Assembly: GCA_963843685.1 (NCBI GenBank)
Contig: CAWJLO010000007.1
Coordinates: forward strand, 62,001 to 126,000
From: DASQHL01 sp963843685
Lineage (GTDB): Bacteria; Chloroflexota; Dehalococcoidia; DSTF01; JACRBR01
Reading direction: 5' to 3'
Length of the DNA stretch: 64,000 nucleotides
The position numbers and the translations under genes were made by a program. The notes under the pieces were generated by a model. That model had not been told where the DNA came from, made no database searches, and worked only from the letters and a program-made list of their open reading frames with translations. Positions 44,554 through 57,344 of this stretch are shown here, piece after piece. The first letter of the stretch is position 1. Every line of letters begins with the position of its first letter.

Positions 44554-45546
44554 GTGTCAGCCCCAGGAAACATTCCCGAATACGACATCGTCATCGTCGG
44601 CGCGGGCCCCGCAGGTCTCGCCGCCGCCCTCTACGCCGGACGCGCCCGGCGTCGCACGCTGCTCATCGAGCGGAAGGTGACGGGCGGCCAGATTTCGCTG
44701 ACCGGTGACGTGGAGAACTACCCCGGCATCGACCACATCAGCGGCATCGAGCTCGCGCAGCGCATGCACGACCAGGCGTCGAAGTACGGACTCGAGACGA
44801 CGTACGCCGATGTCACGGCCATCGACCAGCTGGAGGGTACACACGTCGTACGCACTACCGGCGGCGACGTCTCGGCCAGGGCAGTGATCCTCGCGGGCGG
44901 CGCCGACTACAACCGCCTGGGCGTACCCGGGGAGGAGCGCCTCACCGGCCACGGCGTCTCCTACTGCGCGACCTGCGATGCCGCCTTCTTCAAGGGTCAG
45001 ACGGTCGCCGTCGTCGGCGGCGGCGACGCCGCGATGGACGAGGGCCTCTTCGTCGCCCGCTTCGCTGCGACGGTCCACGTCATCCACCGCCGCGACACGC
45101 TCCGTGCAGGTGCCATAATGCAGGAGCGCGCGTTCGCCGAACCAAAGCTGCAATTCACCTGGAACTCCGTCGTCGAGGAGATCCTGGGCGAAACGGACGT
45201 CACCGGCATCCGCCTCCGCAACGTCGTCACGGGTGCGGAATCGACCCTCAACGTCGCCGCGGTCTTCGTCTTCATCGGCATGACCCCGAATACGGACTAT
45301 CTCCGCGGGAAGCTGCCGCTGGACGGTGGCGGCCACGTCCGGGTCAACGAGTGGATGGAGACCCCCATTCCGGGGCTATTCGCCGCCGGCGATATCCGCG
45401 CCAACTCCGCCAGGCAGCTGGTGACCGCGGCCGGTGACGGGGTGACGGCCGTCATCCGCGCCGACCAGTACATAACAGACAGATTCGGTTCGCCACGCCG
45501 CCCCGCCGGATACGAGTCTGCCGCGCCGGGCAGATCGCCTGCATAA
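44554..45546 (+). CDS. trxB: Thioredoxin-disulfide reductase
   Basis: 330 residues from GTG at 44554 (TCAGGAGG upstream). The FAD domain starts YDIVIVGAGPAGLAAALYAGRARR and has ENYPGID. The redox centre is SYCATCDAAFFKG (CxxC = CATC), then the NADPH site VAVVGGGDAAMDEG and HRRDTLRAG. C-terminal FAD contacts are GLFAAGDIRANSARQLVTAAGDG. It reduces TrxA with NADPH. It is co-transcribed with trxA under the CsoR-type operator. The final about 20 residues (RRPAGYESAAPGRSPA) are extra. Confidence 0.95.
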   Translation: MSAPGNIPEYDIVIVGAGPAGLAAALYAGRARRRTLLIERKVTGGQISLTGDVENYPGIDHISGIELAQRMHDQASKYGLETTYADVTAIDQLEGTHVVRTTGGDVSARAVILAGGADYNRLGVPGEERLTGHGVSYCATCDAAFFKGQTVAVVGGGDAAMDEGLFVARFAATVHVIHRRDTLRAGAIMQERAFAEPKLQFTWNSVVEEILGETDVTGIRLRNVVTGAESTLNVAAVFVFIGMTPNTDYLRGKLPLDGGGHVRVNEWMETPIPGLFAAGDIRANSARQLVTAAGDGVTAVIRADQYITDRFGSPRRPAGYESAAPGRSPA

Positions 45547-45600
45547 CCCATTCGTCGCCCCTCCGTCCGGATCGCTCACCGCTCACCGCCGGCCACTCCG

Positions 45601-46629
45601 ATGCCGATACTTCAACGGAGGATGGCATTGGAGCACTTGCCAGTACCATTGGAAGCGAGCGCCGAGGGCCGGCTCCTGTACCTCGCGGAGCACCTGGCGG
45701 AGTTGCACGCCGCCGCCGATCTGCCCTGGCTGACGGGTCGATTCGAGTTCCTCGGCGAAAAGGCGGTCGGGGCAACGCTGACCGCGTTGGCGATGCCGGA
45801 CGAGCGGGGAGTCTTTCGAGCCGTCCGCAGCTCCGCGCCGCGGACCGCGGTCGCGCGCGACGTCTGGGAGGCCCTCCACATCGAGTCGCTCGCCACGAAC
45901 GCCGAGGCTGCGGAAGCATTCGCCCGTGCGGAGCGCCACGGGCGCCCGGCCACCGTGTCGGTTCACGACCTCTTTCCGTCAGCCGAGCAGCCGCCGACGG
46001 CCGATCGAGCCGTGCTGGCGCCGCTGCTCTTCAACCGCGAGCTTCTCGGGATAGGCCTCTTCGTGGTCGACCCGGACCCGCTCACAGAAGCAATCGCCGG
46101 CGTGCTGGCGACGCACGGCGCGGTGGCCGCGTACCAGCTGCGGGAGCGAGAGGACGCGCGCCGGCTGCACTCCGTTGACGCGAGGCTGTGGGTGCCGGAT
46201 GAGCAGTTCCTGCTTGCGCAACTGCGGCGCGAGGTGAACCGCGCCAGGCGCTACAAACGGGACGTCGGACTGGCGCTCCTCCGCCTCGAGAACGAGGAGG
46301 AGATCCGCGGGCGCTTCGGCTCGTTCTTCACCGACCATCTCCTTCGGCGCATCGGCAGCCAGCTCGTCGCCAGCGTGCGAGACTCTGACGTCCTGGGTGC
46401 GCTGGGCGGCGCCTACGCCGTGATCCACTGCGAGACGCCATTGGAGGGGACGCTCCTCTCGGCCGAACGCCTGCGCGACGCCGTGGTCGCGATGGTGGTG
46501 CAGCGCTTCCCGGAGTCGCCTGCGCCCGAAATGTCCGTCAACGCCGTGGCCTTCCCTGAGAGCGCCGACACGGCTGAAGACCTCGTCGAACGACTCGCCG
46601 GAACGGCCGTCGAGCGCCTCGCCTCTTGA
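45601..46629 (+). CDS. GAF-like plus degenerate GGDEF protein
   Basis: 342 residues. Residues about 40-180 resemble a GAF-type domain (VLAPLLFNRELLGIGLFVVDPDPLTEAIAGVLATHGAVAAYQL). Residues about 195-335 have a GGDEF-domain layout (FLLAQLRREVNRARRYKRDVGLALLRLEN), but the GG(D/E)EF site reads L-G-G-A-Y-A-V-I, so the metal- and catalysis-bearing acidic pair is missing. DVLGALGGAYAVIHCET still fits the fold. Active cyclase function is unlikely; it may bind nucleotide or act as a regulatory or structural domain. Start at 45601 or 45622. It follows trxB by about 54 bases. Confidence 0.7.
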   Translation: MPILQRRMALEHLPVPLEASAEGRLLYLAEHLAELHAAADLPWLTGRFEFLGEKAVGATLTALAMPDERGVFRAVRSSAPRTAVARDVWEALHIESLATNAEAAEAFARAERHGRPATVSVHDLFPSAEQPPTADRAVLAPLLFNRELLGIGLFVVDPDPLTEAIAGVLATHGAVAAYQLREREDARRLHSVDARLWVPDEQFLLAQLRREVNRARRYKRDVGLALLRLENEEEIRGRFGSFFTDHLLRRIGSQLVASVRDSDVLGALGGAYAVIHCETPLEGTLLSAERLRDAVVAMVVQRFPESPAPEMSVNAVAFPESADTAEDLVERLAGTAVERLAS

Positions 46630-46700
46630 AGGGGCGTATGCGCCCGCCCGGCCAGCTGAGTCGTGGCCGCCGAACCGAAATCGAAAGAACGACAAGATGA

Positions 46701-46726
46701 AGAGGGAGCCTGTACAGGCTCCCTCT
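46701..46726 (-). terminator. Terminator hairpin after rpoC
   Basis: A perfect 26-base palindrome with arms AGAGGGAGCC and GGCTCCCTCT, 26 bases past the rpoC stop. On the minus strand it is followed by T-rich TTCATCTTGTCGTTCTTTC. It may also end the convergent GGDEF transcript. Confidence 0.8.
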
Positions 46727-46751
46727 TGCAACTACGGCTCGGCGTCAGTGG

Positions 46752-49700
46752 CTAATCTTCGTCCGGCTCCGCGACGAACCCCTTGGCCATCTCCGGCGCC
46801 GGTGGCGCTGGCTCGGCATCGACCTCCAGCAGGTCGTCATCGTCCTCCACCAGCAGGTCCTCGGGCGATGGCTCATCCGGCTCGTCGACCAGGTCCTCCT
46901 CGTCGTCGGGCGGTTCGCCCTCGGCTTCGGGCTCTTCCAGCGTGAGGGAGCCCAGCAGTCCGGCGATCTCGTCGTCGTCGTCGAACAGTTCGTCGCCTTC
47001 CTGCAACTCCAGCGCCTCGGGAAGTGGGATCTCCTTCACCGGCGGCGGCGGCAGGTCGATGGTCGCCCGCGCCGGGATCAGCTTGCCGATGATCACGTTC
47101 TCCTTCAGCCCCATCAGGTGGTCCGTCTGGCCGCTGATGGCCGCCTCCGTGAGCACGCGCGTCGTCTCCTGGAACGACGCCGCCGCCAGGAAGCTGCTGG
47201 TGCTCAGCGACGCCTTCGTCACGCCCAGCAGCACCGGCACGGCCGTCGCCGGCTCGCCGCCCTCCGCCAGCACGCGCGCGTTGATCTCCTCGTACTCGAA
47301 CCGGTCCACGATGTCGTTCGGCAACAGCGGTGTGTCGCCCGGCACGTCCACGCGCACCTTGCGGAGCATCTGCCTGACGATGACCTCGATGTGCTTGTCG
47401 TTGATCGTCACACCCTGTGACCGGTAGACCTTCTGCACCTCTTCGACCAGGTACAGCTGCACGGACTCCGGCCCCATGATCCGCAGGATGTCTTGCGGGT
47501 TCAGCGAGCCTTCAGTTAACTGCTGACCGGCGTGCACCGGGTCACTGTTCTCAATCCGCAGTCTCGCCGCTGCTGGCACGGGGTACTCCCGCTCCTCTTT
47601 CTCCTCGTAGACGATGGAGACGCTGTCCTTGCCGTTCACGACGATGCGTCCGCCGATGCGCGCGACGACGTCGCCCTCCCGGACCTCGGGCAGCTCCTCC
47701 GCGACCTTCTTCTTGGAACGCGACTTCGTCTTCTTCGCGGGCGCCGGCTCCTCGGCTGCTGCGCCCTTGCCAGAGGCCAGCTCCGGCAGCCGCGCGAGGA
47801 TCGCGCCTTGCTCGACCACGTCGTCCTTCTTCACCAGCAGCTTGGCGCCCTTCGGCACCTCGTACTCGTCGCTGTAGAGGTCCATGTTCTTCACGCGGAT
47901 GCGCCGGGCGTCGCCGTCCCGGACGATCTCGGCTACGCCGTCGATCTCCGAAATCAGCGCCTGCCCCTTAGGCACTCGCGCCTCGAACAGCTCCTCGACG
48001 CGGGGAAGGCCGCTCGTGATGTCGACGCCGCTGGCGACACCGCCCGTGTGGAACGTGCGCATCGTCAGCTGCGTCCCCGGCTCGCCGATCGACTGCGCCG
48101 CGATGATGCCGACCGCCTGACCCTGGGCGACGAGCTTGCCGCTCGCCGGACTGCGACCGTAGCAGTACCGGCACAGGCCGCGCTTCGCCTGGCAGGTGAG
48201 CGGTGACCGCACGTACGCGCGCTCCAGCCCCAGCGCCTCGATGCGCGCGGCCTTCACGTCGTCGATCTCCTCGTTGAAGGCGACCAGCATGCCGCCGGTC
48301 TCCGGATCCTCGAGGTCCATCGCCGAGTACCGTCCGGCGATCCGCTCGCGGAAGGCCTCCAGCACGCCCGCCTCCGGCTGGTCCAGCCACACGCCCATGC
48401 GCGTGCCGCAGTCCTCCTCCAGGATGATCACGTCCTGCGACACGTCGATGAGCCGCCGCGTCAGGTAGCCGGAGTCCGCGGTGCGGAGCGCGGTGTCGGC
48501 GAGGCCCTTTCGCGCGCCGTGCGTCGAGATGAAGTACTCGAGCACGGTCAGCCCTTCGCGGAAGCTGGAACGAATCGGCAGGTCGATGATGCGTCCCGAG
48601 GGATCGGTCATCAGTCCGCGCATGCCCGCCATCTGGGTGATCTGGCTGATGTTACCCTTCGCCCCTGACGTCGCCATCGTGTACACGGAGCCGTACCGGT
48701 CGAGCTGGTCCTGGATCGTCCGCTTGACCTCTTCTGTCGTGCGGCTCCAGACCTCGACGGTCGCGTCGTAGCGCTCCTGCTCCGTGATCAGTCCGGTCTC
48801 GTACTCGGAGTCGATCTCCTTGATGTGATCTTCGGCCTGCTTGATGAGCCCCGCCTTCTCGGCCGGTACCCGCAGGTCGTTGACGGCGATCGTGATGCCG
48901 GACTGGGTCGCGTACTCGAAGCCGATGCGCTTGATGTTGTCCACGACCTCGGCGGTCGCCTCGTTCCCCAGCACTTCATAGCACCGGGCGACGACCGTCT
49001 TCAGCATCTTGCGGTCCATCCGCTCGTCCAGGTAATCGATGTCGCCGGTGATCGCCGACGCGACGCCCCCGGGCAGGATTTCGTTAAAGATCAGTCGCCC
49101 GACCGTCGTGTCCACAATCTCCGTGTGTCCGCGGCCCGTTGGCGCGACTCCTTCCTCCGCGACGGCGACTGCCGTCGCCGCGACAGGGGTCGCCGTCATG
49201 CTGAACGTATCCTCGACGGTCGCGCCGTCCACGCCGCCTTCTGGCAGCACGGGCACGGTCTCGGCCTTGACCGGGAGCCGCGGCTTCTCATATGGCACGC
49301 GCACCTTGATCTTCGCCTGCAATTCGATGATGCCGAGGTCGTACGCGAAGCGCGCCTCCGCAGGGCTGCCGTAGATGCCTTCGGCCTGGTGGCCGTCCTT
49401 CCCGGCGCGGTACGCCCCGCGGCCGTGCGGTTTGTCCAACGTCAGGTAGTAGCACCCCAGCACCATGTCCAGCGTCGGCGCGATGATCGGCTCGCCCGAT
49501 CCCGGGTTGAGCAGGTTGTGCGTCGACAGCATGATCTGCCGCGCCTCCGCGACCGCCTCGCGTGACAGCGGCACGTGCACCGCCATCTGGTCGCCGTCGA
49601 AGTCCGCGTTGAACGCCGTGCAGACCAGCGGGTGGATCTGGATCGCGCTGCCCTCGATGAGCACCGGCTCGAACGCCTGGATGCCCAATCGGTGCAGCGT

Positions 49701-51486
49701 CGGCGCGCGGTTCAGCAGCACCGGCCGCGTGCCGATGACGTCGTCCAGCACGTCCCACACCTCAGGCCGCGCGCGCTCGACGATGCGCTTCGCGCTCTTG
49801 ATGTTGTGCGCCAGTCCGCGCGAGACGAGCGCATTCATCACGAACGGCTTGAACAGCTCCAGCGCCATGCGCTTGGGCAGCCCGCACTGGTGCAGCTTCA
49901 ACTCCGGCCCGACCACGATCACGGATCGGCCCGAGTAGTCAACGCGCTTGCCGAGCAGGTTCTGGCGGAACCGTCCCTGCTTGCCCTTGAGCATGTCGCT
50001 CAGGCTCTTCAGCTTGTGGTTGCCGGAACCGGCGACGGCGCGACCGCGGCGGCCGTTGTCGATCAGCGAGTCGACGGCCTCCTGCAGCATCCGCTTCTCG
50101 TTCCGGATGATGATCTCCGGGGCGCCCAGCTCAAGCAGCCTCTTCAGGCGATTGTTGCGGTTGATCACGCGCCGGTAGAGGTCGTTCAGGTCGCTCGTGG
50201 CGAACCGGCCGCCGTCCAGCTGCACCATCGGCCGCAGCTCAGGCGGCATCACCGGCAGCACCGTAAACACCATCCACGACGGGTGGTTACCCGACTTACG
50301 AAGCGACTCGACGACCTTCAGCCGCTTCGTCGCCTTCTTGCGCCGCTGACCGGACGTGGAGTGGATCTCCACCTGCATCTTCTCGCGCAGCGCGTCGACG
50401 TTCACCCGCTCGAGGATCTTGAGCACCGCTTCGGCGCCCATCCCCGCCTCGAAGACGTTGCCGTACCGCTCCTGCAGCTCCTTGAAGCGCTGCTCGGTCA
50501 GCAGGGTCATCCGGTCGTTCTCCGCCGGGTCGACCAGCTCCTCCAGCTCCTGGATGCGGTCCTGGTACTCCGCGTATACGGCCTCGCGCTCGCCGCCTGC
50601 GCGGTCCTGGAGCGGCTTCAGCTCTTCGACGATCGCGTTGCGCTTCTGCTCCAGGGCGGCGTCCGACATCAACGCGATGTCCTCGCGCTTCTTCTTGAAC
50701 TCCGCCTCCAGCACGCCGACGCGCTCCTGCGCCACCTTCTTGAGCCCCTTGACGACGCTCTGCTCGATCACGGTGCCGCGCTCGACGATCAGCGCGTCGC
50801 CCAGCCGGTAGCCCTTGCGGGCGGACTTGCCCACGAGCTCGCTCAGCTCCTCCTGGTACTCGACCGCCTGCTGCATGATCGCGTCGGTCTGCTCTTCGCG
50901 CGTCTCCTCGAGCTGCTCGAGCTTGCGCTTGCGGTCAGCCTCGATCTCCTTCTCCGCCGCGGCGAGCTGCTCCTGGAGTTCCGCCACGCGGTCGGCGTAC
51001 TGCTTCTCTCGCCGGCCCGCCTCGCGCTCCATCTCCTCCTGAAGGTGCTCCTGCGCGCGCTTCTTCGCGTGCTCGTCGACCGACGTGACGATGAACTGCG
51101 CGAAGTAGAGCACGCGCTCGAGCGAGCGCGGTGAAATGTCCAGGAGGAGGCCAAGCCGGCTCGGCGTCCCCTTGACGAACCAGATGTGGCTGACGGGTGA
51201 GGCAAGCTCAATGTGCCCCATGCGCTCGCGGCGCACCTTGGAGCGCGCCACCTCTACGCCGCACTTGTCGCAGACGATGCCCTTGTAACGGACGCGCTTG
51301 TACTTGCCGCAGTAGCACTCGAAGTCCTTCGTCGGGCCGAAGATCTTCTCGCAGAAGAGCCCGTCCTTCTCCGGCTTCAACGTGCGGTAGTTGATCGTCT
51401 CAGGCTTGGTGACCTCCCCGTACGACCACGACCGGATCTGCTCCGGTGAGGCCAGTGAAATACGGACGGCGTTGAAGTCATTTACC

Positions 51487-51494
<8 letters not shown>
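46752..51494 (-). CDS. rpoC: RNA polymerase beta' subunit with coiled-coil insert and acidic tail
   Basis: 1580 residues. Zinc site 1 is CYCGKYKRVRYKGIVCDKCG, the catalytic loop is FNADFDGDQMAVH (three Asp for Mg2+), and zinc site 2 is CQAKRGLCRYCYG. Between about 150 and 340 lies a long charged coiled-coil insert (EHLQEEMEREAGRREKQYADRVAEL and following). Two low-complexity inserts occur later, one with TATPVAATAVAVAEEGVAPT and one Lys-rich (KKTKSRSKKK). The C-terminus, from about 1475, is very acidic (ELFDDDDEIAG, DDEEDL, LLVEDDDDLLEVD). It forms the clamp and active site with RpoB. Start overlaps the rpoB stop by eight bases. Confidence 0.97.
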
Positions 51495-55224
<3,730 letters not shown>

Positions 55225-55280
55225 GCTTGGCGCGCTCCTAGCACTGCGTTACGAACCGCGATCTCCTGACGACAGAAATA

Positions 55281-55296
55281 GTCCCTGAGGAGGGAC
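55281..55296 (-). other. Small hairpin with T-run in the rpoB leader
   Basis: On the minus strand GTCCCT-CCTC-AGGGAC is followed by TATTTCTG. The stem has only six pairs, so this is a weak candidate for a leader attenuator of rpoBC. Confidence 0.3.
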
Positions 55297-55338
55297 AATG
55301 GGGATCCGAAGGCAAGGGGGTTCTGTCTAGCCTCGGTG

Positions 55339-55367
55339 AGTATACAAATAGGTCGTTCGGGTGTCAA
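55339..55367 (-). promoter_or_regulatory. Promoter of rpoBC
   Basis: On the minus strand TTGACA (55367-55362) and TATACT (55344-55339) with a 17-base spacer, near consensus at both boxes. Predicted start near 55332, giving a leader of about 107 bases. Confidence 0.85.
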
Positions 55368-55479
55368 CCAGCGGATGCTACCGAATCAGCCGCCCGAAAT
55401 GCAACCCCCTACGCGACATTCGACGAAAAGAGGGGCCATCCTAGCTTCGAAACTTGACATAATCATACAACGCTGATGG

Positions 55480-56286
55480 TCAGGCCCGGAACTCGACCCT
55501 CCCCCCACGCAGCCTGCCCTCCAGGGCGTACGCCGCCGACTCCACGAGCCCCGTCGCCGTGTTCGCCAGCAGCCGCTCCCGCAGGCTCCGGCGCGGCCGC
55601 ACGTAGGTCAGCTTGCGCTCCGAGAGGCCGGCCAGCCCCTGCGCCAGGTCCAGCGCCGTGTCGAGGTCGCCCAACTCGTCGATCAGCCCCGCGTCCTTCG
55701 CCTGCCCGGCCGTGAAGATCTCGCCCGTGGCCAGCTCGCGCGTCCGCTCGGGTGCAAGCCCGCGCGCCTCCGAGACCAGGTCGACGAACCGGCCGTAGAA
55801 CGCGTTCAGCAGCGCCTGCTCCTTGCCGCGCTCTTCCTCCGTCGGCTCCCGAAAGTTGCTGAACATGTCCTTCAGCCGCCCCGCCTTCGTCACCTCCATC
55901 CGCACGCCGATCTTCGCCAGCATCTCGTACAGCATCGGCCGCATGGAGATGACGCCGATTGAGCCCACGACGGCCATCGGCGCGGCCACGATCTTCGTCG
56001 CCGCGCATGCAGCCATGTATCCGCCCGAGGCCCCCATGCCGCTGATCAGCGCTACCACGGGCTTCTGCTTCGCCACCCGGCCGATCGACCGGTAGAGCTG
56101 CTCCGATGCCGCCGCGCCGCCCCCCGGGGAGTCCACGTCCAGCACCAGCGCGCGAATCCGCTTGTTCTCCTCGATCGCGCGCAGCATCCGCACGAACTCC
56201 ACGGTCTTGCCCGGCTGCCCGATCGTCCCGAACAGCTCCACGACCGCCATCCGCTCAGGGTTGATGTTCAGAATCGCCTCGAGCAT
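55480..56286 (-). CDS. sppA: Signal peptide peptidase SppA-like protease (S49)
   Basis: 268 residues, short single-domain S49 form. Nucleophile Ser is in ALISGMGASGGYMAACAATKI. The Lys general base is likely in AGRLKDMFSNFREPTEEERG, the usual position for bacterial SppA. LDVDSPGGGAAASEQLYRSI and AVVGSIGVISMRPMLYEML are conserved. No N-terminal membrane helix is seen, unlike many SppA proteins, so it may be soluble or associate peripherally. It degrades signal peptides and possibly other membrane peptides. Minus strand, upstream of rpoB by about 255 bases. Confidence 0.88.
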   Translation of the reverse strand: MLEAILNINPERMAVVELFGTIGQPGKTVEFVRMLRAIEENKRIRALVLDVDSPGGGAAASEQLYRSIGRVAKQKPVVALISGMGASGGYMAACAATKIVAAPMAVVGSIGVISMRPMLYEMLAKIGVRMEVTKAGRLKDMFSNFREPTEEERGKEQALLNAFYGRFVDLVSEARGLAPERTRELATGEIFTAGQAKDAGLIDELGDLDTALDLAQGLAGLSERKLTYVRPRRSLRERLLANTATGLVESAAYALEGRLRGGRVEFRA

Positions 56287-56410
56287 GCGGAAACTCCCCG
56301 GGCGGCCGCCCGTCGATGCGCAACATATGGCGTGTGATCCGAGTGTAGGTGGGCGTCCGGGGGCGGGTCAATTCGCGCTGGGCCTCGACCGAGACGGGGA
56401 AATGCAGGGA

Positions 56411-56437
56411 CAGGCGGCGCCGACACGGCGCTGCCTG
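56411..56437 (-). terminator. Possible hairpin terminator after the secreted protein gene
   Basis: Arms CAGGCGGCGCC (56411-56421) and GGCGCTGCCTG (56427-56437) form 11 pairs with one mismatch or wobble. On the minus strand TCCCTGCATTTCCCC follows. It lies between two minus-strand genes. Confidence 0.35.
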
Positions 56438-56462
56438 TGCCTGCTCCGGCCTGGTGCGCAGG

Positions 56463-57260
56463 CTACGGGGCGACGGATCGGATTGAGATCAGCCCGGTCG
56501 TCACGAACTCGTACGCCGACGTCGGCGCGCCCTTCTCGCCGAACCACAGCCAGACCTTTACCTGCACCGGCCCCTTCGGCACGTTCCGGGCGTTCCAGTA
56601 CAGGTCGGTGAGTTCGTTCGCATCGAGCGAGCCAGGCTGGATGTGGCCGGCGTTATCGATAGCGACGAGCTCGCTGGTATTCACGAAGACAATGTTTCCG
56701 CCCTGGTCGAATACTGCCGCGCACGCCTGCACCGCCGGGTAGCGCGTCGTCGACTGATTCCTCACCCTGAACACGAAGAACACGTCATTGGGAGTGATCG
56801 TGATGTCGGGCGTCACATACGGGGCCGTGTACCGGATGGCATCGGAGAAGAACATCACCACCTTGGGGTCCGGCAGTGGGGCGTCGAGCGCCTTCCCGGA
56901 GATCGGCCGCACCTCAAAGTGCGTCCACGGCGGCACGTTCGGGTTGTCGAAGCGGATATCGAACGCTGTCTGCTGGTGTGGCTGCGTGTCCGGCGGGCAC
57001 GTCGGCGCCGTCTTCGTCGCCACGACGTTTCCGGCGTCGTCCAGCAACGTGCCCTGGAGCATGATGTTCGTGCCCTGGATGTTGGTGTCGTTCACCATCT
57101 CGCCCGTAATGTGTGTGTAGCCGTCAGAGTCGACGTAGGTGCTTGTGCGGTCGATACACTTCGCACCGAGCGCGGAAACCGCCAGCGCGATCACCAGCAA
57201 CGGCGCGATACGCGGGCGTGTTAACAAGGATCGGCGGATTACGGATTTGATCTTGTTCAT
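56463..57260 (-). CDS. Secreted protein of unknown function (FxLYD-like)
   Basis: 265 residues from ATG at 57260, preceded by GGGAGG on its strand; a GTG at 57275 would add five residues. An N-terminal signal segment (SLLTRPRIAPLLVIALAVSALGAKC) ends near a Cys, but the -1 residue is Lys, so it is not a clear lipobox. Two beta-rich halves resemble FxLYD-type extracellular domains: YTHITGEMVNDTNIQGTNIMLQGTLLDDAGNVVATK in the first, and VFFVFRVRNQSTTRYPAVQACAAVFDQGGNIVFVN in the second. Likely exported and structural or ligand-binding. It is divergent from the subtilase gene, sharing an 84-base promoter region. Confidence 0.7.
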   Translation of the reverse strand: MNKIKSVIRRSLLTRPRIAPLLVIALAVSALGAKCIDRTSTYVDSDGYTHITGEMVNDTNIQGTNIMLQGTLLDDAGNVVATKTAPTCPPDTQPHQQTAFDIRFDNPNVPPWTHFEVRPISGKALDAPLPDPKVVMFFSDAIRYTAPYVTPDITITPNDVFFVFRVRNQSTTRYPAVQACAAVFDQGGNIVFVNTSELVAIDNAGHIQPGSLDANELTDLYWNARNVPKGPVQVKVWLWFGEKGAPTSAYEFVTTGLISIRSVAP

Positions 57261-57293
57261 CGATCCTCCCACCACGCTCCGTCAAGTTCGGCT

Positions 57294-57322
57294 ATCATAC
57301 GCGCGACATGTGACGCTTGCAA
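57294..57322 (-). promoter_or_regulatory. Predicted promoter of the secreted protein gene
   Basis: On the minus strand TTGCAA (57322-57317) and TATGAT (57299-57294) with a 17-base spacer. It overlaps the divergent region before the subtilase. Confidence 0.5.
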
Positions 57323-57344
57323 TCCAGTCTATTTGAGGGTTCTT

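Noticed and set aside
46783..51134. Long plus-strand open frames opposite rpoC and rpoB
   Set aside because: They mirror the codon periodicity of the real minus-strand genes and have no recognisable domains.
55454..55459. Plus-strand TTGACA as a promoter between sppA and rpoB
   Set aside because: No properly spaced -10 box and no plus-strand gene follows; both neighbours are on the minus strand.
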